Shown piece by piece: positions 8,303 through 17,147 of a stretch of DNA of 64,000 nucleotides. Made by a program: the position numbers and the translations under genes. Numbering within the stretch: position 1 is the stretch's first letter; each line of letters opens with the position of its first letter. Location of the stretch: the NCBI RefSeq assembly GCF_016587415.1, contig NZ_BNJI01000003.1, positions 248,001-312,000 on the forward strand, written 5' to 3'. This DNA is from Ktedonobacter sp. SOSP1-85 (lineage in GTDB: Bacteria > Chloroflexota > Ktedonobacteria > Ktedonobacterales > Ktedonobacteraceae). The notes beneath the pieces are model-generated. The model saw nothing but the letters and a program-made list of their open reading frames with translations, had not been told where the DNA came from and ran no database searches.

Positions 8303-9661
8303 TTATACTGCCCGCCGATGGAGGGTCATCTTAAGACCGTATTTGGGGCGCAGAGTGACGGCGGGCTGGAAGGCGACGTGTGCGCCGGGTGCGAGCCTGG
8401 CCTCCCAACGCTGAGCCAGGGTCGCGAGGAGCAGGATGCCCTCAGTCCAGGCGAAGGATTCGCCGATGCAGAGGCGCGGTCCTCCGCCAAAGGGGAAGTA
8501 GGCAAACTTGGGCCGCTCAGCCCTGGCCTCGGGCGTCCAGCGCTCGGGATCAAATCGCTCTGGCTCGGGATAGAAGCGCGGGTCATGCTGCACAACATAC
8601 TGGCTAAGCACAACCTTGGAGCCCTTGGGGATGTAGATGCCGCGCAGGTTGACGTCCTCGATGGCGTTGCGGTCGATGGCCCAGATGGGGGGGCAGATAC
8701 GCATCGATTCCATCAAGACCTGTTCTGTATAAGGCAGGCGAGGAAGGTCATCTATGCTTGCGGCCCGATCCGCCAGCACGCTATCCACTTCTTGCTGGAG
8801 TCTGGCGAGAAACTCGGGATGCTGCGCCAGGAGGTACCAGGTCCAGGCCAGGGCGTTGGAGGTCGTCTCGTGGCCTGCCAGGAAGAGCGTCATGACCTCG
8901 TCGCGCAACTGCTGATCTGTCATGACCGAGCCATCTTCGTCCTGTGCCAGGAGCAGCATGGAGAGCAGGTCTCCCTGGTCGTTCCCCTGCTTACGATGCT
9001 CGTCAATAATACGATAGACCACCGCATCAAGCTGCTCGCGAGCCTGCCGCAAGCGAGCGTTGATGGGAAGTGGCAGGCGCTCCACCAGCGCCCCAAGGGG
9101 CGACATGCTCAGTTTACGAAAGGCCTCCATCGAGGTCACCAGGGCCTGCTGTACGGTATCGGCCTCACGCGCCACGTCGGTATTAAATAGGGTCTTACCC
9201 ACAATGATGAGGGTCAACTCCATCATTTCTTCCACCATATCCACGGTCGCGCCATCCCGCCAGTTCCGCGCCTGCTCCTGCGCGGCCTCAACCATAGCCT
9301 GGGTATAGCCAGCGATGCGCTTGCGGTGGAACGCGGGTTGCACCAGGCGCCGCTGTCGCTTGTGTAGAGGGTCCTCGCTGGTCACCAGGCCCTGGCCAAG
9401 CATACGCGCAAGCTGCATCACGCCATCGCCCTTGTAAAACTTCTCGTGCTGCACAACCAGGAGTTCGCGGACATCGTCGGGATGATTGAGGAAAAAGACC
9501 TTCTGGCCTCCCGCCTCCATAAAAAATACATCCCCATACTTGCGCGCCAGGCGCAATGGAATGCCGAGAGGATCGCTATTGATGATCAGAGAGAAACCTT
9601 CGCGCCTCGTCAAGCGCGGGACTGTGCGCTCTGTAGGCGCTTTAATAACGTCTTGTGCCAT
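8303..9661 (-). CDS. Cytochrome P450
   Basis: 452 residues, a soluble bacterial P450 monooxygenase with no membrane anchor. The I-helix oxygen-binding motif AGHETTSNAL (about 263), the K-helix ExxR in ESMR (about 319) and the haem loop FPFGGGPRLCIGESFA with the thiolate Cys (about 400) are all present. The start follows AAAGGAG. It is the last gene of a tight minus-strand run TetR (10540-11112), alpha/beta hydrolase (9715-10500), P450, with gaps of 39 and 53 bp, which suggests a single operon for catabolism or modification of a hydrophobic compound. Redox partners are not in the window. Confidence 0.95.
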   Translation of the reverse strand: MAQDVIKAPTERTVPRLTRREGFSLIINSDPLGIPLRLARKYGDVFFMEAGGQKVFFLNHPDDVRELLVVQHEKFYKGDGVMQLARMLGQGLVTSEDPLHKRQRRLVQPAFHRKRIAGYTQAMVEAAQEQARNWRDGATVDMVEEMMELTLIIVGKTLFNTDVAREADTVQQALVTSMEAFRKLSMSPLGALVERLPLPINARLRQAREQLDAVVYRIIDEHRKQGNDQGDLLSMLLLAQDEDGSVMTDQQLRDEVMTLFLAGHETTSNALAWTWYLLAQHPEFLARLQQEVDSVLADRAASIDDLPRLPYTEQVLMESMRICPPIWAIDRNAIEDVNLRGIYIPKGSKVVLSQYVVQHDPRFYPEPERFDPERWTPEARAERPKFAYFPFGGGPRLCIGESFAWTEGILLLATLAQRWEARLAPGAHVAFQPAVTLRPKYGLKMTLHRRAV

Positions 9662-9714
9662 GGCTGTTACTCCTTTCTATCTTCAATCACATAGGCACCC
9701 GATTTATCGCGCGC

Positions 9715-10500
9715 CTATAATAGAGAGATGTCCCCACTCTGCCCTTGATAGAAGTCTCCGATCTCCTCCCCTTGGAAGAAGGCCAGCAACGCGCTATTAA
9801 AAACCCGTGGTTGGTCGAACATGCTAAAGTGATTGGAGCCTTCAAGGATCAACAGGCGCGAGCCAGTAAGGTTAGCATGGAGCTGCTGACCTAGCGAGAG
9901 CGGGACCAAGTCATCTTGGTCGCCCCAGACCAGGAGCGTTGGGGCTGCGACAGAAGAGATAACGGAGGCGGCATCCAGGGAGATAATCTGCTCAGCCGCG
10001 CGCTGCACCATGGCGCGCCCGGCGCGTAAATAGTCGTAGGCCATATAGGGCCAGAAAGCCGGGGTGGTCCGGTAAATAGAGCGCATGGCCATCGCCTCCA
10101 ACTGGCTTACCATTGGTCCAAAGGGGATGCCAATAGAGTCAACCAGCACCAGGTGCTTGACCTTCTCCGGGCGCAGGGCCGCCAGTTCCATGCAGATATA
10201 GCCGCCCATGGAATGCCCAACCAGGCGCACCTCCTCCAGTCCAAGCTCCTTCATCCACATATCCAGCCACGCGGCACACCGCAACAAATCAAACTTCTTC
10301 GATAAATGCCGCATACTCCCAAAGCCTGGGAGATCCACGAGGTAGACACGATAATGCTGCGCCAGAGTAGGCACATTGCGCAGCCACCAGCGCCACGAGC
10401 CAGAGAGGCCATGCACCAGGACCAGCGGCTCGCCCTGGCCCACCACTGAGTAGTGCATCCGCTCTTCATCGAGCGTCATAACATGTCTTGCAAGCTTCAA
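9715..10500 (-). CDS. Alpha/beta hydrolase
   Basis: 261 residues. The nucleophile elbow GHSMGG, the oxyanion HGLSG, the acid region LVWGDQDDLVP and the final His in GSNHFSMFD are all in family order, so an esterase- or C-C hydrolase-like enzyme is likely. The start is a TTG at 10500 with AAGGAGG nine bases upstream; the next ATG is eight codons in. It lies between the TetR and P450 genes and is probably co-transcribed with them. Confidence 0.9.
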   Translation of the reverse strand: MKLARHVMTLDEERMHYSVVGQGEPLVLVHGLSGSWRWWLRNVPTLAQHYRVYLVDLPGFGSMRHLSKKFDLLRCAAWLDMWMKELGLEEVRLVGHSMGGYICMELAALRPEKVKHLVLVDSIGIPFGPMVSQLEAMAMRSIYRTTPAFWPYMAYDYLRAGRAMVQRAAEQIISLDAASVISSVAAPTLLVWGDQDDLVPLSLGQQLHANLTGSRLLILEGSNHFSMFDQPRVFNSALLAFFQGEEIGDFYQGQSGDISLL

Positions 10501-10539
10501 TGTCTCATACCTCCTTACCCTATTGATTTATACAAATAA

Positions 10540-11112
10540 TCATTGAAAGATGGTGGCGAAGGCGGCAACGGCCAGGTCGCAGAGTTCGTCCAGGTCGATA
10601 TCGCGCTGGTTGAGCCAGGAGATGCTGGTGGCCTCGACAAAGCCGACCCAACCATTGATGGCGATGCGCTGCCTGGGTGTCAGCGGGCGTTCGCTAATAA
10701 TATTCTCCATAATGCGCTGGATGTAGGACTGGCGCACACTATCGGTAATGGCTGCGACCTTGACGTCGACGCCAACGCCACCTCTGAGCAGGGCCACATA
10801 GGCCTTGGCGTGCCGATCAACATAGCTAAAGTAGGCGTGTAGGCTGCTACGTAGGCGCTGCGCTGGCTCCAGATCAAGATCAGGCTCCGTCTCTTGCAGC
10901 ATCCCCTGCGCCGCGTGCTCTACGACCGCTACGTAAAAGTCATGCTTGGTAGGAAAGTAGTAGTAGAGCAGCCCCTTCGAGATATCAGCGGCGGCCGCGA
11001 TATCATCGATGGAGATCTCTTCATATGATCGATGTCCAAATAGGTCTAGCCCAATCTCAATCAGACGCTGACGTCGTGGAACTCTCTTTGGCACCAGGCT
11101 GATTCCCTTCAT
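10540..11112 (-). CDS. TetR/AcrR family regulator heading the P450 operon
   Basis: 190 residues with a TetR helix-turn-helix (EEISIDDIAAAADISKGLLY then YYFPTKHDFY) and a helical effector domain (TetR_C-like). It is the first gene of the TetR-hydrolase-P450 run, so it probably controls that run. It faces a second TetR gene across a 295-bp spacer that holds the large palindrome at 11278-11311. Confidence 0.9.
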   Translation of the reverse strand: MKGISLVPKRVPRRQRLIEIGLDLFGHRSYEEISIDDIAAAADISKGLLYYYFPTKHDFYVAVVEHAAQGMLQETEPDLDLEPAQRLRSSLHAYFSYVDRHAKAYVALLRGGVGVDVKVAAITDSVRQSYIQRIMENIISERPLTPRQRIAINGWVGFVEATSISWLNQRDIDLDELCDLAVAAFATIFQ

Positions 11113-11277
11113 GTTCTTTTCTCAATCCCCTTCTTTTACACGCATTTGTAATCTCTCTGATCGAATTTGCGTGTCTTGAGATGGAACACGAAGGAGAAAT
11201 CGGGCCAGAGAGTGGAGTTCTGTTCCTGGGCATCCAGGTATCAGGCAGAGCTTTCTTCGTCACGAGCATAACATAAG

Positions 11278-11311
11278 TTTGAACTAAATTCAATTCTGAA
11301 TTTTATTCAAA
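11278..11311. promoter_or_regulatory. Palindromic operator candidate between divergent TetR genes
   Basis: Two 15-bp arms (TTTGAACTAAATTCA and TGAATTTTATTCAAA) match at 13 of 15 positions around ATTC. The AT-rich symmetric form and the position, 97 bp before one TetR gene and 166 bp before the other, suit a TetR-type operator. Other palindromes in this window are GC-rich and sit at 3' ends, so this one differs in kind. Confidence 0.5.
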
Positions 11312-11407
11312 TTTAACAAAGAAAAATAATGTACTTTTAAGCCTATGGTGTGCTATGCTAAAAAAGCGCTCATCAAGATTTCTATGCAGCCAGGGGATTA
11401 AGAAGAT

Positions 11408-11989
11408 ATGCACCAGAACGCGAAAAACACCAGGGTGGACCGCCGCGCAGAACTACTTAAAGTCTCGCGCGAGATCATGGCGGAGAAGGGCTATGAAGCG
11501 ACAAAAATCTCGGAGATCGTGGCGAGGGCGGGCGTGGCTCAGGGAACCTTTTACTGGTATTTCCCATCCAAGGCCTCGATTGTCAAGACCCTCACAATCG
11601 AGATGCAGAGCGAGGTCCAGACCGCGCTGACCAGCGCCTTCGCCGAGCCTGGACTATTGAAACAGAAGATCGAGAAAAGCATTACAGACACCTTCAACAT
11701 CCTAAGTGTCTATCGCGATGTCCTTGCCCTGGCGCGCCTCGTGGAGTCCGCCTCGGAACACGAGTTTGTCTTCTCGCCCTATCATCGCCTGATCTCGGAC
11801 CTGCTACGCTACGAGCAGTCCCAGGGCACCATCAATTCAGGCATTGATCCCACAATCACGGCCACCCTCATTGTAGGCACGGTCTACTATGCTGCTGTGC
11901 AATGCTACATCTACAACGTGCCCATCCCCACTGAGCACTACATCGAGGAGACCGCCCGCTTCGTCTGCCACGCCCTCGGGATTGGGTGA
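11408..11989 (+). CDS. TetR/AcrR family transcriptional regulator
   Basis: 193 residues with a clear TetR HTH (GYEATKISEIVARAGVAQGT then FYWYFPSKASI) and a C-terminal domain of the TetR_C_6-like, YvdT-type class. It is divergent from the P450-operon TetR, and a VOC gene follows on the same strand 113 bp later, so it may control either. A purine-rich stretch (GGATTAAGAAG) precedes the ATG. Confidence 0.9.
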   Translation: MHQNAKNTRVDRRAELLKVSREIMAEKGYEATKISEIVARAGVAQGTFYWYFPSKASIVKTLTIEMQSEVQTALTSAFAEPGLLKQKIEKSITDTFNILSVYRDVLALARLVESASEHEFVFSPYHRLISDLLRYEQSQGTINSGIDPTITATLIVGTVYYAAVQCYIYNVPIPTEHYIEETARFVCHALGIG

Positions 11990-12102
11990 GGAAGAGAAGG
12001 GGTTGTGGCGGGTCATATTTTCGCCTATATTTACTTGACATTCTTTAGCACACAAAGCCATACTTTAAAGATAATCAATACAGAAAAGAAATGAGGAGTG
12101 TC

Positions 12103-12537
12103 ATGATTAAAGGAATAGGCCATATTGCCTTCAATATTAGTAACCTGGAACGCTCACTGGACTTCTATTGCCATAAGCTGGGCCTACGCGAGGCCTTCCG
12201 CCTGGACCGCGAGGGGACACCCTCGCCCTGGATCGTCTACCTCCAGATCGCCCCTGGGCACTTTATTGAACTCTTTCCGGGTGCGACTGGCGAGAACAAG
12301 TCCTCCCAGGTTGGTTACAACCATTTCTGCCTCCTTGTTGAGGATATGGCAACAACACTCAAAGAGCTGGAGGCTCGCGGCCTTCCCATCAGCGGCGAGC
12401 CGACCCGTGGCATGGACAATAACTGGCAGTACTGGCTGACCGATCCCGATGGCAACCGCATCGAGCTCATGCAGATCGCCCCAGACTCGCCCCACGCCGC
12501 CGCCGACAACAGCTGGACAACATCTGCTCACTCTTAA
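12103..12537 (+). CDS. VOC family protein (glyoxalase/dioxygenase fold)
   Basis: 144 residues from the ATG at 12103, which has GAGGAG five bases ahead; an earlier ATG at 12091 has no such site. The paired beta-alpha-beta-beta-beta units are visible (IGHIAFNISNLERSLDFYCH and the second half YNHFCLLVEDMATTLKELEA), with the C-terminal DPDGNRIELMQ motif. Metal ligands of this fold would be His 5-like, Glu in HFIELF, His in YNHF and Glu in IELM. Likely a lactoylglutathione-lyase-like or ring-cleavage enzyme; the exact reaction is not known. Confidence 0.85.
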   Translation: MIKGIGHIAFNISNLERSLDFYCHKLGLREAFRLDREGTPSPWIVYLQIAPGHFIELFPGATGENKSSQVGYNHFCLLVEDMATTLKELEARGLPISGEPTRGMDNNWQYWLTDPDGNRIELMQIAPDSPHAAADNSWTTSAHS

Positions 12538-12544
12538 TCATATT

Positions 12545-12631
12545 TTGTAGGGTCCATGCAAGCATGGACTCATGCTCGCAGATCAATCGTATCTCCAGCG
12601 CGCTCAGTCCATGCTTGCATGGACCCTACAA
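12545..12631. repeat. 26-bp inverted repeat whose arms are themselves palindromic
   Basis: 12545-12570 pairs perfectly with 12606-12631. Each arm contains GTCCATGCAAGCATGGAC (or its GCTTGC equivalent), itself a hairpin, so the unit can fold as one long stem or two short ones. A decayed relative, GGGTCCATGC then TTGCCTGGAC, lies at 53650. It follows the VOC stop by 8 bp. Confidence 0.75.
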
Positions 12632-12723
12632 TCTTACAAAAGCTTATTGATGTCGCTTTATTGCCTGGCTCATTATGCTGAAAGCAAGATATCTTTTACT
12701 TTAGTAAAGAGAGCTTTCAACTA

Positions 12724-13869
12724 ATGCAAGCACAGTATTTAAAGGGCAGCAAGGTCCTTACCGTGGTTATATTCCTGTCCATTCTTGGGCTACTCGCTCT
12801 ACTCTGTCTCTCGCACTTCTTTATCCTCTCACGGGCCATTAGCACGGTTCAGCCGACCCTTCCCAAAGTCGTCGCGCATAGGGCAGGCAATTACAAGCAG
12901 ATAAGCTCAATTGCGCTCCCCAATGCATCTTCGCTGGTCTTTGATGGGGCCTATCTCGACGAGGCCGAGTCGCGCTATTATCTCGCCGACCGCGACAATA
13001 AGAGCATCGATGTGCTCGATCTAAAGACGAATACCTTTCTCTACAGTATTCCGGGTCCCTTCACAGGCGAGGAGCATAATAAGAATGGCCCCAACCATGT
13101 GCTTCGCGTGGCTCCAGACCTGTTGGCGGCCTCCAATGGTGATGGCACAGTGGTTTTCCTCAGCACACAGACGAAGCAGGTCGTGGGTATTACACCCAAA
13201 TTGGGTGAGCTACGCGCGGATGCGATGGCTTTCGACGAGGACGATCACCTGCTGGCGGTGGTCAATGGCAATGACGAGATTCCCGTGGTCTCCTTCATCG
13301 ATACCAGTAAGGTGAGCCAGAAGGAGTTTCCCATGACACGCCTGACCTTTCCTGAGGCCGCAACCACAGATGATACACGCGGCCTGGATGATATCGAGTT
13401 CGCGGATGGGCGCTTCTTTCTCTCAGTCACGGGAGCTTCGACGCATCCCTATGGCGCAGTCTACGTGCTACAACATGATACGTCAACGAAGAAGACCACG
13501 CGTCGACGCGAGTATTCACTTCCCTATGTCTGTAATCCCAATGGCCTGGCGATGGGCGCTCATGCGCAGCTTGGGCTGGCTTGTAGCACAGGCAACTCTC
13601 AGATCCTGGATCTAAAGACCGGGAAGACCGTCCTGGTTCCCAATACTGATAGCGGTGATTTCGTCGCCTACACCCATGAACATTTCTTCTTCGCCAATAG
13701 CAATGAGTTAAGCACAGACTCGGCCACGCTGGCCATTACCAAAGCGGATGGGCAGTTGATACAGCAGATCGCGCTCACAGATAAATCGCATACCGTGACC
13801 GCCAGTCCTACGACAGGCAAGATCTATGTACCTCAGCAGGGACTGGGCATCGTGATCTACGGGCAGTAG
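12724..13869 (+). CDS. Membrane-anchored beta-propeller protein of unknown function
   Basis: 381 residues. A single N-terminal membrane segment (about 14-36, rich in Leu and Ile) is followed by an extracytoplasmic region with repeated short strands of the NHL/SMP-30 type (ASSLVFDGAYLDEAESRYYL, SIDVLDLKTNTFLYSI, TGKIYVPQQGLGIVIYGQ). No catalytic signature is recognisable. It looks like a surface-exposed propeller; ligand or partner unknown. It has its own spacer on both sides. Confidence 0.6.
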   Translation: MQAQYLKGSKVLTVVIFLSILGLLALLCLSHFFILSRAISTVQPTLPKVVAHRAGNYKQISSIALPNASSLVFDGAYLDEAESRYYLADRDNKSIDVLDLKTNTFLYSIPGPFTGEEHNKNGPNHVLRVAPDLLAASNGDGTVVFLSTQTKQVVGITPKLGELRADAMAFDEDDHLLAVVNGNDEIPVVSFIDTSKVSQKEFPMTRLTFPEAATTDDTRGLDDIEFADGRFFLSVTGASTHPYGAVYVLQHDTSTKKTTRRREYSLPYVCNPNGLAMGAHAQLGLACSTGNSQILDLKTGKTVLVPNTDSGDFVAYTHEHFFFANSNELSTDSATLAITKADGQLIQQIALTDKSHTVTASPTTGKIYVPQQGLGIVIYGQ

Positions 13870-14072
13870 TAGTACCGAAGCCTGATAGAGAGTGGGAAGA
13901 CGCGATGTCGTCCCTGTTTCGTCCCTGTTTATACAACCCGTTGGCCATTAGCAAAAAATTATTTTGCTGCTGACATACCGTTGTCACGCTCATTGGTTAT
14001 ACTCCTTGTAAGAAGAGAAATCGCAGATGTTGGCTAATACATCGCATATAGCTTTGAAGGAAAGGTATACTC

Positions 14073-14477
14073 ATGGGCAAACTACTCGGACCAGACTTTC
14101 TCAACTTACAGGTTCGCGACCTCGCAATCTCACGCACATTCTATCTTGAGCTCCTGGGCCTAACCGAAGATACGAACTTCACCGCACCTGGTGTGGTCCT
14201 CTTCGAATCCAGCACTATCCCCTTCGCCATAAGCCAGGCAACGGCAAACCTGGACGAAACGCCTCAGCCCGGACTGGGAATTGCTCTCTGGATTGACTGC
14301 GACAACGTTGATGAGCTTTGGGGCAGGCTACACGCGGAGGGCACCACCATTATCAAGCCGCCCTTCGATGGTCCCTTTGGGCGCACCTTCGTCTTCGCCG
14401 ATCCCGATGGTTACCGCATTACAGCTAACCAGAATCCCTGGGACCGCTTTCCCCTGGGCGGCAAACGTCAGGGGTAG
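14073..14477 (+). CDS. VOC family protein
   Basis: 134 residues, glyoxalase/bleomycin-resistance fold: FLNLQVRDLAISRTFYLELL in the first half, LGIALWIDCDNVDELWGRL in the second, and the closing FVFADPDGYRITANQ. AAGGAAAGG precedes the ATG. A single-gene unit followed at once by a 20-bp hairpin. It differs from the VOC protein at 12103, so it is not a recent duplicate. Confidence 0.87.
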   Translation: MGKLLGPDFLNLQVRDLAISRTFYLELLGLTEDTNFTAPGVVLFESSTIPFAISQATANLDETPQPGLGIALWIDCDNVDELWGRLHAEGTTIIKPPFDGPFGRTFVFADPDGYRITANQNPWDRFPLGGKRQG

Positions 14478-14522
14478 GCTGTATGAGCGAGGCTTGCCAG
14501 AAGCAAGCCTCGCTCATACAGC
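14478..14522 (+). terminator. Hairpin after the VOC gene
   Basis: A perfect 20-bp stem with a 5-nt loop starts directly after the stop codon of the VOC gene. It has no U-tract, but its place suggests transcription ending or mRNA 3' protection. Confidence 0.55.
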
Positions 14523-14580
14523 ACGGACTATGTTATATTAAAAACACTTCTATGCAAAAGATGCCTCAAGAGGAAAGATA

Positions 14581-15030
14581 ATGACATCGCACCATATAAA
14601 CGAACTGGAACACGCCCTCGAACAGCTAAACCTCCCAGAAGGTATAGCGATTCGGGCCTGGCAGGAGCAGGATTTTGCGGACATTCAACGCCTCTCTGAG
14701 ACCGAGGGATGGCCAACACCAAACCGGCGACCAGAGGACGCGCTGGCAGGCTGGCACAACTCCTGGCCCACGCTCGTCGCCGAAACGGACGGCGAGGTAA
14801 TCGGCTTCGTGCGCGCCTGGAGCGATAAGCACATCTCAACCTATATTTTCGAACTCCTCATCGCGGAGCAGTGGCGTGGTCGCGGTGTGGGAAGCAGCCT
14901 GCTGGACGCGTGCCACGCCCTCTACCCACGCGCGCGCCTGGAGGTCTCCTCCACCGAGCACTCCGCCAGCTTCTACCGCCGCTACGGCTTCCGTGACCTC
15001 GGTCTGACACACCGCAAAAGCTATGTATAA
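14581..15030 (+). CDS. GNAT family N-acetyltransferase
   Basis: 149 residues. The acetyl-CoA binding motif A is clear (EQWRGRGVGSSLLDA), with motif B around SASFYRRYGFRDLGL. AAGAGGAAA precedes the ATG. The N-terminal part (IRAWQEQDFADIQRLSETEG) is the usual substrate-facing half. The substrate is unknown; amino groups of small molecules or proteins are the class targets. Confidence 0.88.
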   Translation: MTSHHINELEHALEQLNLPEGIAIRAWQEQDFADIQRLSETEGWPTPNRRPEDALAGWHNSWPTLVAETDGEVIGFVRAWSDKHISTYIFELLIAEQWRGRGVGSSLLDACHALYPRARLEVSSTEHSASFYRRYGFRDLGLTHRKSYV

Positions 15031-15103
15031 AGCAGCGAAGCTCAACGTTGGGCGGACATAAACGCCAGGACGTGCCACTCTTTCTGCGAGGGGGTGGGGG
15101 CGT

Positions 15104-15153
15104 AGTAGCCGCGTACGCCAGTAGCGGGCCCGCTACTGGCGTACGCGGCTACT
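15104..15153. repeat. 50-bp perfect palindrome, GTAGCCGCGTACGCC family
   Basis: 15104-15128 is the exact reverse complement of 15129-15153 with no loop. The unit begins AGTAGCCGCGTACGCCAGTA. It fills the convergent gap between the GNAT gene and the macro-domain gene and ends one base before the latter's stop codon. Relatives are at 20791, 24589, 25757, 29194 and possibly 51527. Confidence 0.9.
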
Positions 15154-15154
15154 G

Positions 15155-15619
15155 TTAATACTCCTGATCTCCCTTATCAATGTAGATCGTAGTGGGGATA
15201 GACAAACTACCCAGTGATTGCGCCATCACGGGACCAACCTCCTCCCAGGAAAGACCACCCTTGCCGCAGCCAAGTTTAGGGAAGGCAATGCTCTCAATAC
15301 CCTGATGTTGATAATTGGCTATAAGATAATCGAGACCTTGCTGGATATAGATGAGGCGCGAGGGCTGGCGATAGTGATCCTTGGTGGGAAAGTTCAAGAT
15401 CCAGGGCTGGCTCTCAGTGTAGAGTCGCGGCTGGCCAATCTTCAGCTCTCCACTCTCGCATTGCTGCTGATAAGCCCGGAACATCTTAGAGTAGCGCTGC
15501 TTGAAAAGCAACGCCAGCCCCGCCCCCATGATACCCCCGCAGTTGACGGGATTGACAATGACCTGCTCTCTCGCCCGAAATAGATCGCCATCGACGATAT
15601 ACTGTATAGGTTGTGCCAT
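15155..15619 (-). CDS. Macro-domain protein, DarG-like
   Basis: 154 residues, a single macro domain: VIVNPVNCGGIMGAGLALLF near residues 20-40, and FPKLGCGKGGLSWEEVGPVM near the C-terminus, both of which line the ADP-ribose pocket. Macro domains of the DarG/TARG1 type remove ADP-ribose from DNA or proteins. The DarG antitoxin normally sits beside the DarT toxin; no DarT-like gene is next to it, and the C-terminal DarG extension is missing. It may be an orphan antitoxin-like hydrolase or a repair factor. Confidence 0.85.
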   Translation of the reverse strand: MAQPIQYIVDGDLFRAREQVIVNPVNCGGIMGAGLALLFKQRYSKMFRAYQQQCESGELKIGQPRLYTESQPWILNFPTKDHYRQPSRLIYIQQGLDYLIANYQHQGIESIAFPKLGCGKGGLSWEEVGPVMAQSLGSLSIPTTIYIDKGDQEY

Positions 15620-15689
15620 TCTACCGTCTCATTCCTTCCCAAGAGATCCAACAAGCTTGTCCAGAGAACAGTTAACTCATATATAGTTG

Positions 15690-15810
15690 CTCATTTTATG
15701 GACATGTATTGCAATGCCTACAAAACTCGCTTTAACCTACGTCCGTTGACGTCTCTGAGCGTGCCCAAAGACCCAACTGGACGGGAGGTTCCACTACGAG
15801 GAACCTACAT
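15690..15810 (-). ncRNA. Candidate omega RNA at the tnpB 3' end
   Basis: Known TnpB guide RNAs overlap the tnpB 3' end and run into the element end. Here the minus strand has a stem AGGTTCC/GGAACCT (15786-15806) inside the last tnpB codons and a small GACGT/ACGTC-type stem at the stop. The fold and ends are inferred, not shown. Confidence 0.3.
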
Positions 15811-17147
15811 TTCTGCTTCCACTGCTCGTGTCTTCTCATGAGCAATGCTTTGACTTCCTGCCGGTTCTGGCAGGCACGTAATTCCTTGTCATTCAGACGC
15901 GAGGCAAGGTTCCTAGAGGCATTTATATCAGCATGTGCTGTGTGACCACACACCCGACAGCAGAACGTCTGCTGATTGGGCCTATTTTTGCGGTCCACGA
16001 AGTGGCACACAGAACATTCCTGTGAAGAGTACGCGCTCTTGACCTTGGTTGCGGCAACGCCTCGTTTGGTGGCATTCCAGGCAATCTGATGGGGAACATG
16101 GCCTAAGTTGGATGCCCGCATGTAGGCGTTCATGGCGCGTGCTTTGTGACGCATGGAAGCAACAGAAAGCTGCTCATAGGCAAACCGGCAGCCTTCGTGT
16201 TCCACAAAGCAGAGATTCACTGCTCGATTGATCTCTTGTCGCACATGACGAATCAGGCGTTGACCCGTCGCGCTTGACGTCGAAGGCAGTTTCTCCTTTG
16301 GCACCCCCTTCTTTTCCAGGCATTTTCTGAGTTTGGCTTTGCGGCGGCGTTTCTCTCGATCTCGCTTGTGCCGTTCGCGCAATTTGCCATTGAAGGTGCC
16401 ATAGTGCCGGCCATCAGAGGTCGTAAGAAAGTTCGCAATGCCTACATCAATGCCAACCACGGGCCCATCGGGAGGCGTCTAAATCATGACCATCTCATCA
16501 TACGAGAGGGTGAGCCACCAGGTTCCATCTCGTTTATTGAGCACCACACTCCCGTTGATTGGGCGGCACTTGCCTGTTTTTGGATCGGTGAGGGTCTCAA
16601 GGTGGTAGTCAGCCAACTTGACGGGAACCAACAGTGGCTTCCGAAATGCAAGCGTGCTTATCGTAAGCCAATAATCAAACGTTGAGTCCTGCGCGACTTC
16701 GAGCTTGACCACATTCGCATTGGCTTGAATGCAGGTTTGCTCAAGGATCGGGACATTCCACTCACGCCAGTGAGGTTCCTTCGCTTCTGCTTGAAGGGTG
16801 CCCTCAGCTTCCTGCTCCTGGTATTCTGCCAGCGCATCAAGGTAATCGTGATAGGCATTGGCTCGATTGCTGCGCCACGATTTGGCGATGCCTGCTGCTT
16901 GTTGCATGGCAACACGTTGCCACCGTTCAGAGAGCTGGGTCGGGAAGCAAGGAGCGCGAAAGCTATCGGGAAACTCGTTCGTACAGAAGAGCGTGACATA
17001 CTGCTGACACAGCGCAAGATAGACCTGCCCAAGGTGGTCGAGCGCGCTGAGCTTGCTCGCATTGGTGGCTTGCAAGGGGATATGCGTGACCGCTTTGGTG
17101 ACGCGCTGCGGCTCACCTTGTTTTGCTCGCTTCTTGCGCCTCTTCAT
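15732..17147 (-). pseudogene. tnpB: TnpB with one in-frame amber codon
   Basis: The reading frame runs from an ATG at about 17147 (17222 is another possible start) to TAA at 15732, with one TAG at 16479-16481, just before RuvC-I (VVGIDVGIANFL). Both sides stay in the same frame, so one base substitution explains the break. All nuclease parts are present: Asp in GIDVG, Glu in CRFAYEQLSV, the zinc ribbon CSVCHF...CCRVCG, and the third Asp in HADINASRN. It belongs to the usual TnpB class with a zinc ribbon. A product would need readthrough or internal re-initiation, so it is called a pseudogene. Confidence 0.8.

Noticed and set aside
8318..9190. 290-codon frame opposite the P450 gene
   Set aside because: Antisense of a well-supported P450; no start signal or domain.
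15155..15619. A full DarTG toxin-antitoxin system
   Set aside because: Only a macro domain is present; no DarT-like gene lies on either side.
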